Shown here in pieces: positions 45,716-55,931 of a stretch of DNA of 64,000 bases. The stretch lies in contig NZ_CP123448.1 of assembly GCF_030177895.1 (NCBI RefSeq), forward strand, positions 496,001 through 560,000. Direction: 5' to 3'. The stretch is from Kingella negevensis (GTDB lineage: Bacteria > Pseudomonadota > Gammaproteobacteria > Burkholderiales > Neisseriaceae). The notes under the pieces were generated by a model. The model searched no databases, was not told the origin of the DNA, and saw nothing but the letters and a program-made list of their open reading frames with translations. The position numbers were made by a program, and so were the translations under genes. How positions within the stretch are numbered: the first letter of the stretch is position 1; every line of letters begins with the position of its first letter.

Positions 45716-47373
45716 TATTTACCTTTCGGAACAGGGTCTTGGTCGCCCTTATTAAAAATCAGCGCATTTGGTTTTTCTTTCAACGTGTTAATCACAGGCT
45801 GAACATTTTTCAACGTGCGGTCAAGGCTGTTCAACGTCGATTGCACGTCCTGATAAACAGGCGATTGCGGCGAAACCCCTTGCAGCGTTTGGCGCAACTC
45901 ACTCAACGTCTTATTCAATTCCGCAGGCAAGTTTTGCGTGCTGCTTTGCGAAGCCAATTTGTTTGCCGAAGCCAACATCGTTTGCGCCGATTTCAGCGTA
46001 GTTTGCAATTCTTTCAGGCTGCCATTCAATTCGCCCACCGTTTTATCCAACGGCAACGCATTGAATTTATCCAACAATTTAGACACTTGCACTTGCAAAT
46101 CATCAAAACCACCGCCACGAGTCGCAATCACCACATCGCCGCCATACTGCACCAACGGTTTCAAAGTCGCGCCGCCCGAAGCCGCGTCCGTCAATTCCAC
46201 CATTTTGCTGCCCAACACCAAATTATTGCTCGCCAAAGTCGCCACCAAACCTTTGTTTAACGCAGCCTGAAGCGTATTTTGCCAATACTCTTTCGTTTCT
46301 GCGCGGCTGCCCTGCTCAATGCGTTCAGGGTCAATGCGCACACGCACAGGAATCCAACCATTTTGGAACAACTTATGGCTGTCTTCATCTTGGAAATACG
46401 GCACATTCACCACGCTACCAATGCGCAAGCCCTTGTATTCCACAGGCGAACCCGTGTCCAAACCGCGCACCGAACTATTGAAAAACACCACATAATACAA
46501 CGTGCGTTCATTCGGTTTATTCTCAATTTCCGCACGATTATTATAAATTTCAAAAGATTGCCCACTTTTCGCAGCCTGAACAGGCGTTTCTTCATTGGCA
46601 ACAGGCGTGTCAAATGTAATCGCGCCCGAAAGCAAGGCAGGCAATGGTGCGCTATCAATCTTCACGCCACCGCCGTCCATTTTCACATTAATGCCGCTGT
46701 CCAGCCAAAAGCGGCTGCCTGAATTAACCAAATTTTCGTTTGGGCTTTGAATGAAAATACTGTATTCCACCATACGCGTATCAGGGTCAAATTTTGCTTT
46801 TTCCACCGTGCCGACCACTTGGTCTTCATACAAAACAGGGCTGCCCACGTTTACCATTTTGCCCGTTTTGCCCGACAATTTCAGGCGCAGACCTGTTTGC
46901 CCGATTGCGGTAACGGGCGGCAAATCCGCCACCGTGAATTTGTCCGCTTCTTCCGCGCTCGTTCCAGGGGTGAACGCGATATACGAACCCGACAACAATG
47001 TGCCTAAACCCGTAATCCCGTTTTGGTCAATGCGCGGCTTCACGACCCAAAATTGTGTGTCTTTACGCATTAAATCTGCGCTTTCACGGTTTAATTTTGC
47101 TGTGATTTCTACGCCTTTTTGGTCTTCGCGCAAACGGATTTTGCTCACGCGTCCTACTTCCACATTCAACACGCGAATGCTGGTGGTTTCTATGGCGATA
47201 CCGTCTGCGTTATCCATATACAGCGTGATTTCAGGACCTTGGCTACGCAAGTTTTGCACAAACAAGTAGCTGCCCACAATCGCGGCAGCAACAGGGATAA
47301 GCCAAACGGTGGACATCAGCGTTTTGCTGTAGCGAACTTTTGCGGTTTGGGGATTTTCGTTATTTGGGTTCAT
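45715..47373 (-). CDS. pqiB: PqiB-type MCE protein
   Basis: 552 aa. One N-terminal transmembrane helix (STVWLIPVAAAIVGSYLFV), three MlaD/MCE domains (starting near GPEITLYMDNADGI, GLRLKLSGKTG and TLYYVVFFNSSVRG), and a C-terminal helical needle (ELRQTLQGVSPQSPVYQDVQ). It would form a hexameric periplasmic lipid tunnel with PqiC. No pqiA membrane component lies next to it; the upstream gene is a DUF535 protein. Confidence 0.88.
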   Translation of the reverse strand: MNPNNENPQTAKVRYSKTLMSTVWLIPVAAAIVGSYLFVQNLRSQGPEITLYMDNADGIAIETTSIRVLNVEVGRVSKIRLREDQKGVEITAKLNRESADLMRKDTQFWVVKPRIDQNGITGLGTLLSGSYIAFTPGTSAEEADKFTVADLPPVTAIGQTGLRLKLSGKTGKMVNVGSPVLYEDQVVGTVEKAKFDPDTRMVEYSIFIQSPNENLVNSGSRFWLDSGINVKMDGGGVKIDSAPLPALLSGAITFDTPVANEETPVQAAKSGQSFEIYNNRAEIENKPNERTLYYVVFFNSSVRGLDTGSPVEYKGLRIGSVVNVPYFQDEDSHKLFQNGWIPVRVRIDPERIEQGSRAETKEYWQNTLQAALNKGLVATLASNNLVLGSKMVELTDAASGGATLKPLVQYGGDVVIATRGGGFDDLQVQVSKLLDKFNALPLDKTVGELNGSLKELQTTLKSAQTMLASANKLASQSSTQNLPAELNKTLSELRQTLQGVSPQSPVYQDVQSTLNSLDRTLKNVQPVINTLKEKPNALIFNKGDQDPVPKGK

Positions 47374-47382
47374 AAATTTTTA

Positions 47383-47412
47383 AGGCAGCCTGAAAAATGA
47401 TTTTCAGGCTGC
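47383..47412. terminator. DUS-pair hairpin between the DUF535 gene and pqiB
   Basis: GGCAGCCTGAAAA and TTTTCAGGCTGC arms with a four-base loop. It lies within a run of same-strand genes, so it may only partly stop transcription. Confidence 0.55.
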
Positions 47413-47434
47413 GTGATTAAAGTTAAAAAAATTT

Positions 47435-48331
47435 TCAGGCTGCCGAAGCGATAACGGTTTCGCCTTGCAAATTAATCTGCAAATCAGCTTCAATTTTGTC
47501 CAACATTTCATAGCGTTTACGATACATTGAACGCTTTTTGCTGGCGATTTCTGCTTCGTCTTTGCGCTCGTAAGCAGCTGGTAGCAACCAGTAGCCATCT
47601 GCTTGCAGTTGTCCGCCGCATTCTTGCCAAAATTCATCGTAATTCATGGCAACGCGTTTTTTCAGGCTGCCACGCAGTTTCACTTGTTGCGCCTGTGCAA
47701 TACCAACAATTCGCGCACATTTTGCGTATTTTGCCAGCATTTGCAACACGGCAACGGTGAGGATTTGTGGGCGCAATCCGTAAAGTTCTTTGGTAAGCAC
47801 GCGGACTTTTTCTTTACCGTCATCGCCGCGTGGCCCTTGCAGCGAAGCAATCAGTAAGCTGTTGTCGGGCAGAAAGCCGAATGAAGCGGCATATAATCGC
47901 TCGTTCTCTTTACTTCGCAGCGATAGCGACCATAAACCTTCGTTCACATCTAAATCGTTGATGCCTAGCTGGAAATACAAATCTTCATTTAATGAGGCAA
48001 TTAATAACGCATTTCCCTGAATTAATTGCGCAAACACTTTACCATCTGCCAGCAGCTGCATTTTACGCACATCATATTTCATCACTTCAAAACGCTTGTG
48101 TGCAGGTTTCAATCGCTTATCCAGATAAGTGTTGAGAATGGGATAGGCTATTTTTTCAGTTTGCGTAAATAAATCAATTGTTTCATTTCTTTGGTTTACC
48201 CAGTCTTCAAGCTGGTGAATTGTTTTGCCTGTGCACAGTCTTCGTGCTTGAAATTTAACGTTTTGCCAACTGAAATAACTTGCTTGCGTATAAATCTGTC
48301 TAAAATGAGGAAATTTAAACGTTTGAATCAT
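47435..48331 (-). CDS. DUF535 (VirK/YbjX family) protein
   Basis: 298 aa. Family features: HKRFEVMKYDVRKMQL, LYFQLGINDLDVNEGLWSLS, YAASFGFLPDNSLLIASLQG-like block, and LYGLRPQILTVAVLQMLAKY. Family members (VirK, YbjX, Mig-14 relatives) are linked to envelope stress and virulence but lack a known reaction. No signal peptide. Placed between the NERD-helicase gene and pqiB in a leftward run. Confidence 0.8.
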   Translation of the reverse strand: MIQTFKFPHFRQIYTQASYFSWQNVKFQARRLCTGKTIHQLEDWVNQRNETIDLFTQTEKIAYPILNTYLDKRLKPAHKRFEVMKYDVRKMQLLADGKVFAQLIQGNALLIASLNEDLYFQLGINDLDVNEGLWSLSLRSKENERLYAASFGFLPDNSLLIASLQGPRGDDGKEKVRVLTKELYGLRPQILTVAVLQMLAKYAKCARIVGIAQAQQVKLRGSLKKRVAMNYDEFWQECGGQLQADGYWLLPAAYERKDEAEIASKKRSMYRKRYEMLDKIEADLQINLQGETVIASAA

Positions 48332-48357
48332 TGTCTCTCTTTTCTCTTTATATTTTT

Positions 48358-50232
48358 TCAGGCTGCTTGTGATTTTTTATATTGCTCAAAACTGGCTTGA
48401 ATATGCTCAGTTACTGAATTGCAGCCTGAAAGCGTGATAACCAAATGTGTTTGTGCGCGTGTCATCGCCACATAAATGAGGCGCGTTGGGTTGTCTTCAT
48501 CGCTGTGTTCTGCTAATTTGTCCATGCCCATCATTACTACGCGCGGAAATTCTAAACCTTTGCTGCTTTTAATCGTCAGCACGGAAATTTTATTTTGTTT
48601 GGGGTCATAGGTTTTGCGTGTGTTTTTGTTTTGTAACGCCCAATAATCTAAACCCATATCAGCTAATTTGTCGCAAACATCATCGCATTGTTTTGTCCAT
48701 GGGCAAATAATGGCGATTTGATTCAGCGGCATTTTGTCTGCCCATTTTTTCAGGCAGCGTTCTAAAATCTTTAATTCTTCTTCCCAAGAACCACACGTTT
48801 TTAAACAAGGATTTTCGCCGTCCATGCCTGTCGCATTCGGTTCTAACACAGGAATATTGTCATCATCACTGTCTTTTGCCAACAGATTTTGCTGCGCGAA
48901 AATATGCGCCAAGCCGATGATTTGTTTGGTGTTGCGATAATTATTGTGCAATTTTATGGTGCGCCCAAGTGCTTCAATCCCCACGCTAGACAGGGAAAAT
49001 TTAATCCCTTTTTCCGCCGAGCGATTGTGATAAATCGACTGCGCGTCATCATAAAGCAGCAACAGATGATTATCCAATTTATCCAGCATTTTCACGGTAA
49101 AACTGAGCCATTCAGCTTTGAAATCGTGTCCTTCATCAATCAAAATTGCGCCGTATTGCCCTGTTGGAATTTCGCCTGTTTCCACGCCGCGCAATGCAGC
49201 CTGAATATTGAAATCGTATTTGAATTGTCGCTCTTCTTCCGTTACAACCAAGCCGTGTTTTTTGACTAACTCGCCACACCATTCGTGAAAATGATGCACT
49301 TCCACACGCTCGCTCACGCCATGTTCGGCGATGATGTGGCGCAATTTGGTTGCCAGCGAAATGTTGTAACACAAAACCAGAACGGGCTTTTGTGTGCGCT
49401 TGGATAATACTTTGGAGCGTAGTCCCAAAATCAGCGTTTTGCCTGAACCTGCCACGCCGTGAATAATGCGGTGTCCGCCACCGAGTTGTCGCGCGATTTG
49501 TTCTTGCTTTAAATCCATCAGTTTGATGTCTTGAATTTTTTCAGGCTGCGTTTCGGTTGGCGCAAATAGGTCTTGTTGGACGGGGGTGCTGATTCGGATT
49601 TCGGGGAATAAGTGCCAACGGATTCTGTCGATTTGTTCTTTGTCTAGCTTGCAGGGAAAGCGTTGTTCAAACATTGCGGCTAGGCGATTGCGTACGCCTT
49701 GGCTAGTTGAGGAAGTTAAATCGTTTTTATACATCGTGTGGCGCAACGGCGAAACGGCATCAAACACGGTGTAATTTTCGCCCATTTGTGCTTGTATTTC
49801 ATTGCGCGTGATGTTGGCGTAAACCACGCCATAGGCATACGGAAAAACGAGTTTACCGACATAGTCGCCTGTTTTTTGTTGCAAAATGGGGTCTTTTGCC
49901 AAATCATTAACGACGTTGTGAGCGCATTCTCGCGCTTGTTCCATTGGGTTTTTAATGCCCACGTCTGTGTCTTTGAATTTGAGCTGAAAATGGCATTTGT
50001 CGATTTTCTGAATGGCTTTGCTGCTCCAGCCTTTTACTTCCAGACACAATAACCCTGTGTTGGGCATTAACACCAAAAAATCTGCGTAACGGCTTTTATT
50101 GCCTGTGGGAATGTTGCACCACACAAGGCAATCGTTGCCCAAATGTTTGTTTAGGAAACGTGCTACGCGGATTTCTTCTTGATTGTCTAAATGCTCTTCT
50201 AACTGGTTAAAGCTGGGAATAAAAGTTGCCAT
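48358..50232 (-). CDS. NERD-domain nuclease / UvrD-like helicase fusion
   Basis: 624 aa. The N-terminal NERD domain (about 15-140) has the nuclease-type D...ExK signature in YADFLVLMPNTGLLCLEVKG. SF1 helicase follows: Walker A GVAGSGKTLILGL around residue 265, Walker B AILIDEGHDF, DDAQSIY, TIKSSKGLEFPRVVMMG and RLIYVAMTRAQTHLVI. Such fusions occur among bacterial phage-defence proteins (the Nhi nuclease-helicase type) and also as uncharacterised repair proteins. It ends SQAA from a DUS-like core and lies 18 bases after the phosphatase gene. Defence is inference. Confidence 0.85.
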   Translation of the reverse strand: MATFIPSFNQLEEHLDNQEEIRVARFLNKHLGNDCLVWCNIPTGNKSRYADFLVLMPNTGLLCLEVKGWSSKAIQKIDKCHFQLKFKDTDVGIKNPMEQARECAHNVVNDLAKDPILQQKTGDYVGKLVFPYAYGVVYANITRNEIQAQMGENYTVFDAVSPLRHTMYKNDLTSSTSQGVRNRLAAMFEQRFPCKLDKEQIDRIRWHLFPEIRISTPVQQDLFAPTETQPEKIQDIKLMDLKQEQIARQLGGGHRIIHGVAGSGKTLILGLRSKVLSKRTQKPVLVLCYNISLATKLRHIIAEHGVSERVEVHHFHEWCGELVKKHGLVVTEEERQFKYDFNIQAALRGVETGEIPTGQYGAILIDEGHDFKAEWLSFTVKMLDKLDNHLLLLYDDAQSIYHNRSAEKGIKFSLSSVGIEALGRTIKLHNNYRNTKQIIGLAHIFAQQNLLAKDSDDDNIPVLEPNATGMDGENPCLKTCGSWEEELKILERCLKKWADKMPLNQIAIICPWTKQCDDVCDKLADMGLDYWALQNKNTRKTYDPKQNKISVLTIKSSKGLEFPRVVMMGMDKLAEHSDEDNPTRLIYVAMTRAQTHLVITLSGCNSVTEHIQASFEQYKKSQAA

Positions 50233-50250
50233 GATTTTCTCTGCTATTTT

Positions 50251-50931
50251 TCAGGCAGCCTGAAAAGCTGTCTTATCAATATTTTGTGAACATTCGGTAC
50301 TTCTCACTTTTGCGATGCTTTCGGCTTCATCGCTAATTTGCCATAGGTAAACATCGGTATTATTCGGGCGAACCAATACTTCAAATTCGCGGAATTTTTG
50401 CATTTTCAGGCTGCCTGAATCTCGTGCTAACAGTTGCCACAATAACACACCAATCCAAAAGCCATGTCCAAATACGACATAAACGCCGTCTTCTTTTGCT
50501 GCGAAATATTGGCGGATAGTTTGAACTTGATTGAAAAACGACGCGAAACTGTCGCAATCTTCGCTGTGTTTAAAATTTACATCTTCGCTTGCCCAGTATT
50601 GTTCTGATTCGCTTTTCAATTCTTGAAACGTTTTGCCTTGGATTTTGGCAAACGATAGGTAATTGAATTCGCGTAAGTCGTTCAACACGGTTGCGGTTTT
50701 TTGCGTTTTTTGCAGATAAAGCGTGGCGGTTTGTTGGGTACGCAAATAGGGCGAAGTAAAAATTTCATCGGTATTTGGCGCGTGTTCCGTCAGCCAATTT
50801 GCCAATTGCTCGGCTTGCTGTTTGCCAAGTTTGGTTAGCGGAATGTCGGAATTGGGGTAAATCACTCTGTCGCTGCTGCCGCCTGCGTTGGCTGCGCTTT
50901 GTGCGTGGCGGATTAGGTAGATTTTTTTCAT
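50251..50931 (-). CDS. Histidine phosphatase (phosphoglycerate-mutase-like) family protein
   Basis: 226 aa. The catalytic motif is YLIRHAQSAAN (RHG-type with Ala for Gly), with the second His in VYVVFGHGFWIG and the conserved FTSPYLRTQQTA. Substrate unknown. It overlaps nothing but is close to gatA upstream and the NERD-helicase downstream. The last residues FQAA and the TGA are supplied by a DUS. Confidence 0.87.
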   Translation of the reverse strand: MKKIYLIRHAQSAANAGGSSDRVIYPNSDIPLTKLGKQQAEQLANWLTEHAPNTDEIFTSPYLRTQQTATLYLQKTQKTATVLNDLREFNYLSFAKIQGKTFQELKSESEQYWASEDVNFKHSEDCDSFASFFNQVQTIRQYFAAKEDGVYVVFGHGFWIGVLLWQLLARDSGSLKMQKFREFEVLVRPNNTDVYLWQISDEAESIAKVRSTECSQNIDKTAFQAA

Positions 50932-50970
50932 AAAAAATCCTTTCAGGCTGCCTGAAAATGCGGAATTGTT

Positions 50971-52416
50971 TTATGGTGTTTTCGTATGCCAATCGCTATT
51001 CAACTGCATTTGATGAGCCGCGCCCAAAATTTTCGCTTCGCTGAAATAATTGCCAATCAACTGAACGCCAATCGGCAAACCGTCCGCGCCCATACCTGCT
51101 GGCAAACTCAACGCTGGCAAACCAGCCAAATTCACCGCAATCGTATAAATGTCAGACAGATACGCTTGCACAGGGTCTTGATTTAAACTGTTCAACGCAG
51201 GCGCAGCAGTCGGCGCATTCGGCGCTAAAATTACATCACATTTCGCAAAGGCAGCCTGAAAATCATTCGCCACCAAACGGCGCAATTTCTGCGCTTTCAA
51301 ATAGTAAGCGTCATAATAACCGTGCGACAACACATAAGTGCCAATCATAATGCGGCGTTTCACTTCGCTGCCAAAACCTTCGGCGCGCGTGTTGCTGTAC
51401 ATCTCGTCCAAATTGCCGAACTGCGCGGCGCGGTGTCCGTAGCGAACGCCGTCATAGCGCGACAAATTCGTACTCGCTTCCGCCGAAGCCAACACATAAT
51501 AAGCAGGAATAGACAATTCCGTTTGTGGCAACGACACTTCCACCAATTCCGCGCCTTGTTGTTGCAACAGCGTTTTCGCGTTTTCCAAAGCAGCCTGCAC
51601 GTCCGCGCTGTTGTTATTCGTGAAATATTCTTTTGGCAAACCAACTTTCAAACCTTTAAGCGGTTGATTTAAATCGCGTGTGTAATCTTCGCGATCGCGT
51701 TCTAAACTGGTGGAATCGCGTTCATCAAAACTTGCCATTTGGTTCAACAAAATCGCGCAATCTTCCGCGGTTTGCGCCATTGGACCAGCTTGGTCAAAAC
51801 TTGAAGCGTAGGCAATCATACCAAAACGCGACACCACGCCATAAGTCGGTTTCAAGCCCGTAATGCCGCAATGTGAAGCAGGTTGGCGGATTGAGCCGCC
51901 CGTGTCCGAACCCAACGCAACAGGGGCTAAACGTGCGCCCACCACCGCCGCCGAACCGCCCGAAGAGCCGCCCGCAACGTGTCCGTGATTAAACGGATTG
52001 TGAACCGCGCCATAGAATGAATTTTCGTTGGTTGAACCCATGGCGAATTCGTCCATATTGGTGCGACCGAGCGTTACCATGCCAGCGTCTAGCAGGTTTT
52101 GCACCACGGTGGCGGTGTAGGGCGCGATGAAATTGTCCAACATTTTGGACGCGCAAGCGGTGCGCCAACCTGTTTGACAGAAAATATCTTTGAATGCGAC
52201 TGGTACGCCTGTTAATGCGTGGGCGTTGCCTGCGGCGATTTTCGCGTCTGCGGCGGCGGCTTCGGCTAGGGTTTTGTCGCGTTCTAATGTGATGTAGCCG
52301 TTGATTGCGGCGTTTTGCGCGTCAATGGCGTTTAGGTATTCGGTTGCCAATTCTACGGCAGAGATTTGTTTGGTTTGCAGCAATTCGCTGGCTTGTTTTA
52401 GGGTGTAAGTTGGCAT
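50971..52416 (-). CDS. gatA: Asp/Glu-tRNA amidotransferase subunit A
   Basis: 481-aa amidase-signature protein that supplies ammonia from glutamine to convert Glu-tRNA(Gln) (and Asp-tRNA(Asn)). Ser-cisSer-Lys triad regions visible: [12 protein letters not shown] (Lys), [14 protein letters not shown] and [17 protein letters not shown]. Followed by a C-terminal half ending [17 protein letters not shown]. It is separated from gatC by a lipoprotein gene; gatB is not in the window. Confidence 0.96.
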   Translation of the reverse strand: MPTYTLKQASELLQTKQISAVELATEYLNAIDAQNAAINGYITLERDKTLAEAAAADAKIAAGNAHALTGVPVAFKDIFCQTGWRTACASKMLDNFIAPYTATVVQNLLDAGMVTLGRTNMDEFAMGSTNENSFYGAVHNPFNHGHVAGGSSGGSAAVVGARLAPVALGSDTGGSIRQPASHCGITGLKPTYGVVSRFGMIAYASSFDQAGPMAQTAEDCAILLNQMASFDERDSTSLERDREDYTRDLNQPLKGLKVGLPKEYFTNNNSADVQAALENAKTLLQQQGAELVEVSLPQTELSIPAYYVLASAEASTNLSRYDGVRYGHRAAQFGNLDEMYSNTRAEGFGSEVKRRIMIGTYVLSHGYYDAYYLKAQKLRRLVANDFQAAFAKCDVILAPNAPTAAPALNSLNQDPVQAYLSDIYTIAVNLAGLPALSLPAGMGADGLPIGVQLIGNYFSEAKILGAAHQMQLNSDWHTKTP

Positions 52417-52551
52417 TGTTTTCTTTCTGTTTTTTCAAATTAAAATAGGTTTTCAGGCTGCTTGAAACTATTGCATACTCGCTGGCAAGTTTTCTTTGCC
52501 GATTTCCCAAAAATCGGGCTGCAGATCAGGATTTTGCTGCGCAGGTTGCGT

Positions 52552-53499
52552 TTATGGCTTTCCAGAGCTTGGCGTGTTGATTTTCCAATTATCGGTATTG
52601 GGTTGTTGAACCGTTTGGCTTGGCTGGGTTTCAGGCTGCGATTGGGTTTCTTCGGAAACTTTAGCAGCTGATTTTTTAGGCTGAGATTTGGTTTTCTTGG
52701 AAACTTTATCCGTAGCTTTTTCAGGCTGCGTTTCAACTGTTTCTGAAACTTTATCCACTACCTTTTCAGGCTGAGACTGAGTTTCTTTTGAAACCTCATC
52801 TGCTGATTTTTCAGGCTGCATTTCAACCTTTTCTGAAACTTTATCCGCCACTTTCTCAGAAACTTTTTCAGGCTGCGACACTGTTTGCGAAGCCGTTTCA
52901 GGTTTCGTGATTTCATCAGCTTTTGGATTGTTTGCAGCAGCGTTTAGCGTTCCCACCTGCTTGCACACTTCGCGCACCACGTCGTCATTCGGTTGCGCTA
53001 ACAACTCAATTTGCTCAGGCGTATATTTCGGCACGGGATACTCGTTTGCACCCACCACGTCATTTTCCGCATTGAAATAAGTCGTCATGCGAACGGTTCG
53101 CAAGCTGTGGGTGCAATCAATCTGCTCAAACCAACGGTTATGCGTGTATATCGCGCTGGTTTCAGGCAGCGTTTGCGGTTTCGCGTAAAAATATTCAATC
53201 GTGGCGGTTACTGTACCTATTTCATCTTTTTGAACGCTGTCTTTCAACAAATATTCACGGTTGCCAGCATCATCAGAACTGGTTTTCAGATAATTTTTGT
53301 CTTTTTCAGGGTCGGTTTTATTAGGCGTGTCTTGTTTTGAGAAATCCGACAAAAAGGCTTGGTCTTCTTCGCTCACCTTATGCCCCACAGTTTTCCAAAT
53401 CTCGCCAAACTTAGTTACCATGCGACTTTCTTCAATCACTTGGCAGCCTGAAAACAAGAAACAACACGCCACAGCCAGCGCAATCGTGCGTTTGGACAT
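52552..53499 (-). CDS. Lipoprotein with DUS-encoded 15-residue tandem repeats
   Basis: 315 aa. Lipobox LFSGC (Cys about 19). The first 190 residues look folded (REYLLKDSVQKDEIGTVTAT, FEQIDCTHSLRTVRMTTYF). From about residue 215 the chain is a low-complexity repeat of the form QPEK-x-x-D/E-K/x-V-S-x-x-x-x-x-x, 15 residues long, four near-perfect units plus flanking partial ones. Each QPEK is encoded by cagcctgaaaa, the DUS core. The repeat tail is charged and likely extended. I do not recognise the N-terminal domain. The gene sits between gatC and gatA with a 3-base gap to gatC. Confidence 0.8.
   Translation of the reverse strand: MSKRTIALAVACCFLFSGCQVIEESRMVTKFGEIWKTVGHKVSEEDQAFLSDFSKQDTPNKTDPEKDKNYLKTSSDDAGNREYLLKDSVQKDEIGTVTATIEYFYAKPQTLPETSAIYTHNRWFEQIDCTHSLRTVRMTTYFNAENDVVGANEYPVPKYTPEQIELLAQPNDDVVREVCKQVGTLNAAANNPKADEITKPETASQTVSQPEKVSEKVADKVSEKVEMQPEKSADEVSKETQSQPEKVVDKVSETVETQPEKATDKVSKKTKSQPKKSAAKVSEETQSQPETQPSQTVQQPNTDNWKINTPSSGKP
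52628..52878 (-). repeat. 45-bp coding tandem repeat carrying DUS cores
   Basis: Six CAGGCTG-type cores at about 52630, 52675, 52719, 52764, 52809 and 52867 on the plus strand, spaced 45 bases apart except the last (about 57). Four are exact GCAGCCTGAAA on the coding strand, two are variants. Unit length is a multiple of three, so copy changes stay in frame. Confidence 0.8.
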
Positions 53500-53502
53500 G
53501 AT

Positions 53503-53793
53503 TTACTCTTCAATCACTTGCGGTACGATATACAAACGGTTACGCACATCAGGCGCAACGGCTTGATAGGCTTCAGCGTGGTCGGTTTCAGTAACCGCAT
53601 CATCACGCAAACGCAACGCCACTTCGTGTGGGTGCGCCATTGGTTCAACGCCGTCCGTATTCACGGCTTGCATTTTCTCTACCAATTCAAAAACGGCATT
53701 CAGTTTTTCCAACGTAGCCGTTTTTTCTTCTTCAGTCAGCGACAGGCGCGACAATTTAGCGATTTTTTCAACATCAGTTAGGGTTAGCGACAT
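53503..53793 (-). CDS. gatC: Asp/Glu-tRNA amidotransferase subunit C
   Basis: 96-aa subunit that stabilises GatA-GatB. Begins MSLTLTDVEKIAKLSRLSL and contains VEPMAHPHEVALRLRDDAV and RNRLYIVPQVIEE, the family core and tail. ATG 53793 has AAGGA upstream. First gene of a leftward run gatC-lipoprotein-gatA-phosphatase-NERD helicase and onward. Confidence 0.94.
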   Translation of the reverse strand: MSLTLTDVEKIAKLSRLSLTEEEKTATLEKLNAVFELVEKMQAVNTDGVEPMAHPHEVALRLRDDAVTETDHAEAYQAVAPDVRNRLYIVPQVIEE

Positions 53794-53873
53794 ATTTAAA
53801 TCCTTTAAAATTTTCATTTAGCAAAAAGCAAAATTAGGGTATCATTGCGCGTTATTTATCCGCAGAGCGCGTG

Positions 53874-53896
53874 ATTATACCCGAATTTGAATTGAC

Positions 53897-53902
<6 letters not shown>
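53874..53902 (-). promoter_or_regulatory. Possible gatC promoter
   Basis: Leftward TATAAT at 53879-53874, about 80 bases before the gatC start, preceded by GGG. The -35 place has ATGCTT, a weak match, within the arm of the hairpin described next. Confidence 0.35.
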
Positions 53903-55017
<1,115 letters not shown>

Positions 55018-55037
55018 TTCAGGCAGCCTGAAAAACA

Positions 55038-55931
55038 ATGTCTGACCATCAATCGCTTTCTTTTACTCAGCGTGGTATTCGCCCTATCAACAAACTGATT
55101 TGTTTGTCGTTGGTGTCTGCCGCGCTGTTGATGTTGGATAGCCGTTATGCGCCTGTGCAAACGGCTAAACGCTACGTCGCTACCGCACTTGTGCCGTTGC
55201 AATGGGTTGCCACGCAGCCTGTTGAGTGGTACAAGTACGGTAGTGCGTTGTTTCAATCTCAAAATTATCTGCTGAGCGAAAACCAAAGACTAATGCAGGA
55301 AAACTCGCGCTTGAAACTGCAAGTTCATCATGCAGATTTGCAAGCAAAAGAGTTGTCCGATTTGAAATCCCTATATTCATTGAGCCAACACGGTTTAAAA
55401 ATTACCACTGCTGCGGAAGTAGTTTCCAATGGTAGAGAACCCATTGGCAGCCATTTAACCATTAACAAAGGCAGCAAAGAAGGTGTTCGCGCTGGCGATG
55501 CTGTGGTTGATGATACAGGCTTGATTGGACAAGTGAACGAAGTGCATCCGCTAACAGCGGAAGTGAGTTTGCTGACGGACAGCAACACTGTTGTGCCAAT
55601 TATGGTGGCGCGAACAGGGGTGCGTAGCTTGGTTTACGGTGGAAGTGGCGAATTGCTTTTGCGCTATTTCCCCACTGACGCAGATTTACAACCTAATGAT
55701 ATTTTGGTAACTTCGGGCTTGGATAGCATTTATCCAGCAGGGATTCCTGTGGCAAAAGTGATGCAAACCAGCCGCAACGCTGGCACACCGTTTTATCGTG
55801 TGCAATTAACCGCATTAGCCGCTTTCCGCAGCAGCAAATATGTCCTTGTGTTACCACAAACCGAACAACCTGCCGTTCAGGCTGCATCTGCTGCAAGCGC
55901 AGTGGCTGCGTCTGCCCCTACAGCACCATGA
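55038..55931 (+). CDS. mreC: Rod shape-determining protein MreC
   Basis: 297 aa. One N-terminal membrane helix (INKLICLSLVSAALLML), a coiled coil (LLSENQRLMQENSRLKLQVH) and the two beta-barrel domains (NKGSKEGVRAGDAVVDDTGLI, ILVTSGLDSIYPAGIPVAKV). It links MreB to PBP2 in the periplasm. An Ala/Pro-rich tail ends it. A DUS separates it from mreB and it overlaps mreD by an ATGA. Confidence 0.95.
   Translation: MSDHQSLSFTQRGIRPINKLICLSLVSAALLMLDSRYAPVQTAKRYVATALVPLQWVATQPVEWYKYGSALFQSQNYLLSENQRLMQENSRLKLQVHHADLQAKELSDLKSLYSLSQHGLKITTAAEVVSNGREPIGSHLTINKGSKEGVRAGDAVVDDTGLIGQVNEVHPLTAEVSLLTDSNTVVPIMVARTGVRSLVYGGSGELLLRYFPTDADLQPNDILVTSGLDSIYPAGIPVAKVMQTSRNAGTPFYRVQLTALAAFRSSKYVLVLPQTEQPAVQAASAASAVAASAPTAP

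Noticed and set aside
52440..52736. Minus-strand frame of 98 codons over the lipoprotein repeat
   Set aside because: Alternative frame of the tandem repeat; Lys/Pro-rich with no start signal.
52628..52878. Regularly spaced repeats as a CRISPR array
   Set aside because: The repeats are in frame within a lipoprotein gene, the spacers are themselves repeated, and there are no cas genes.
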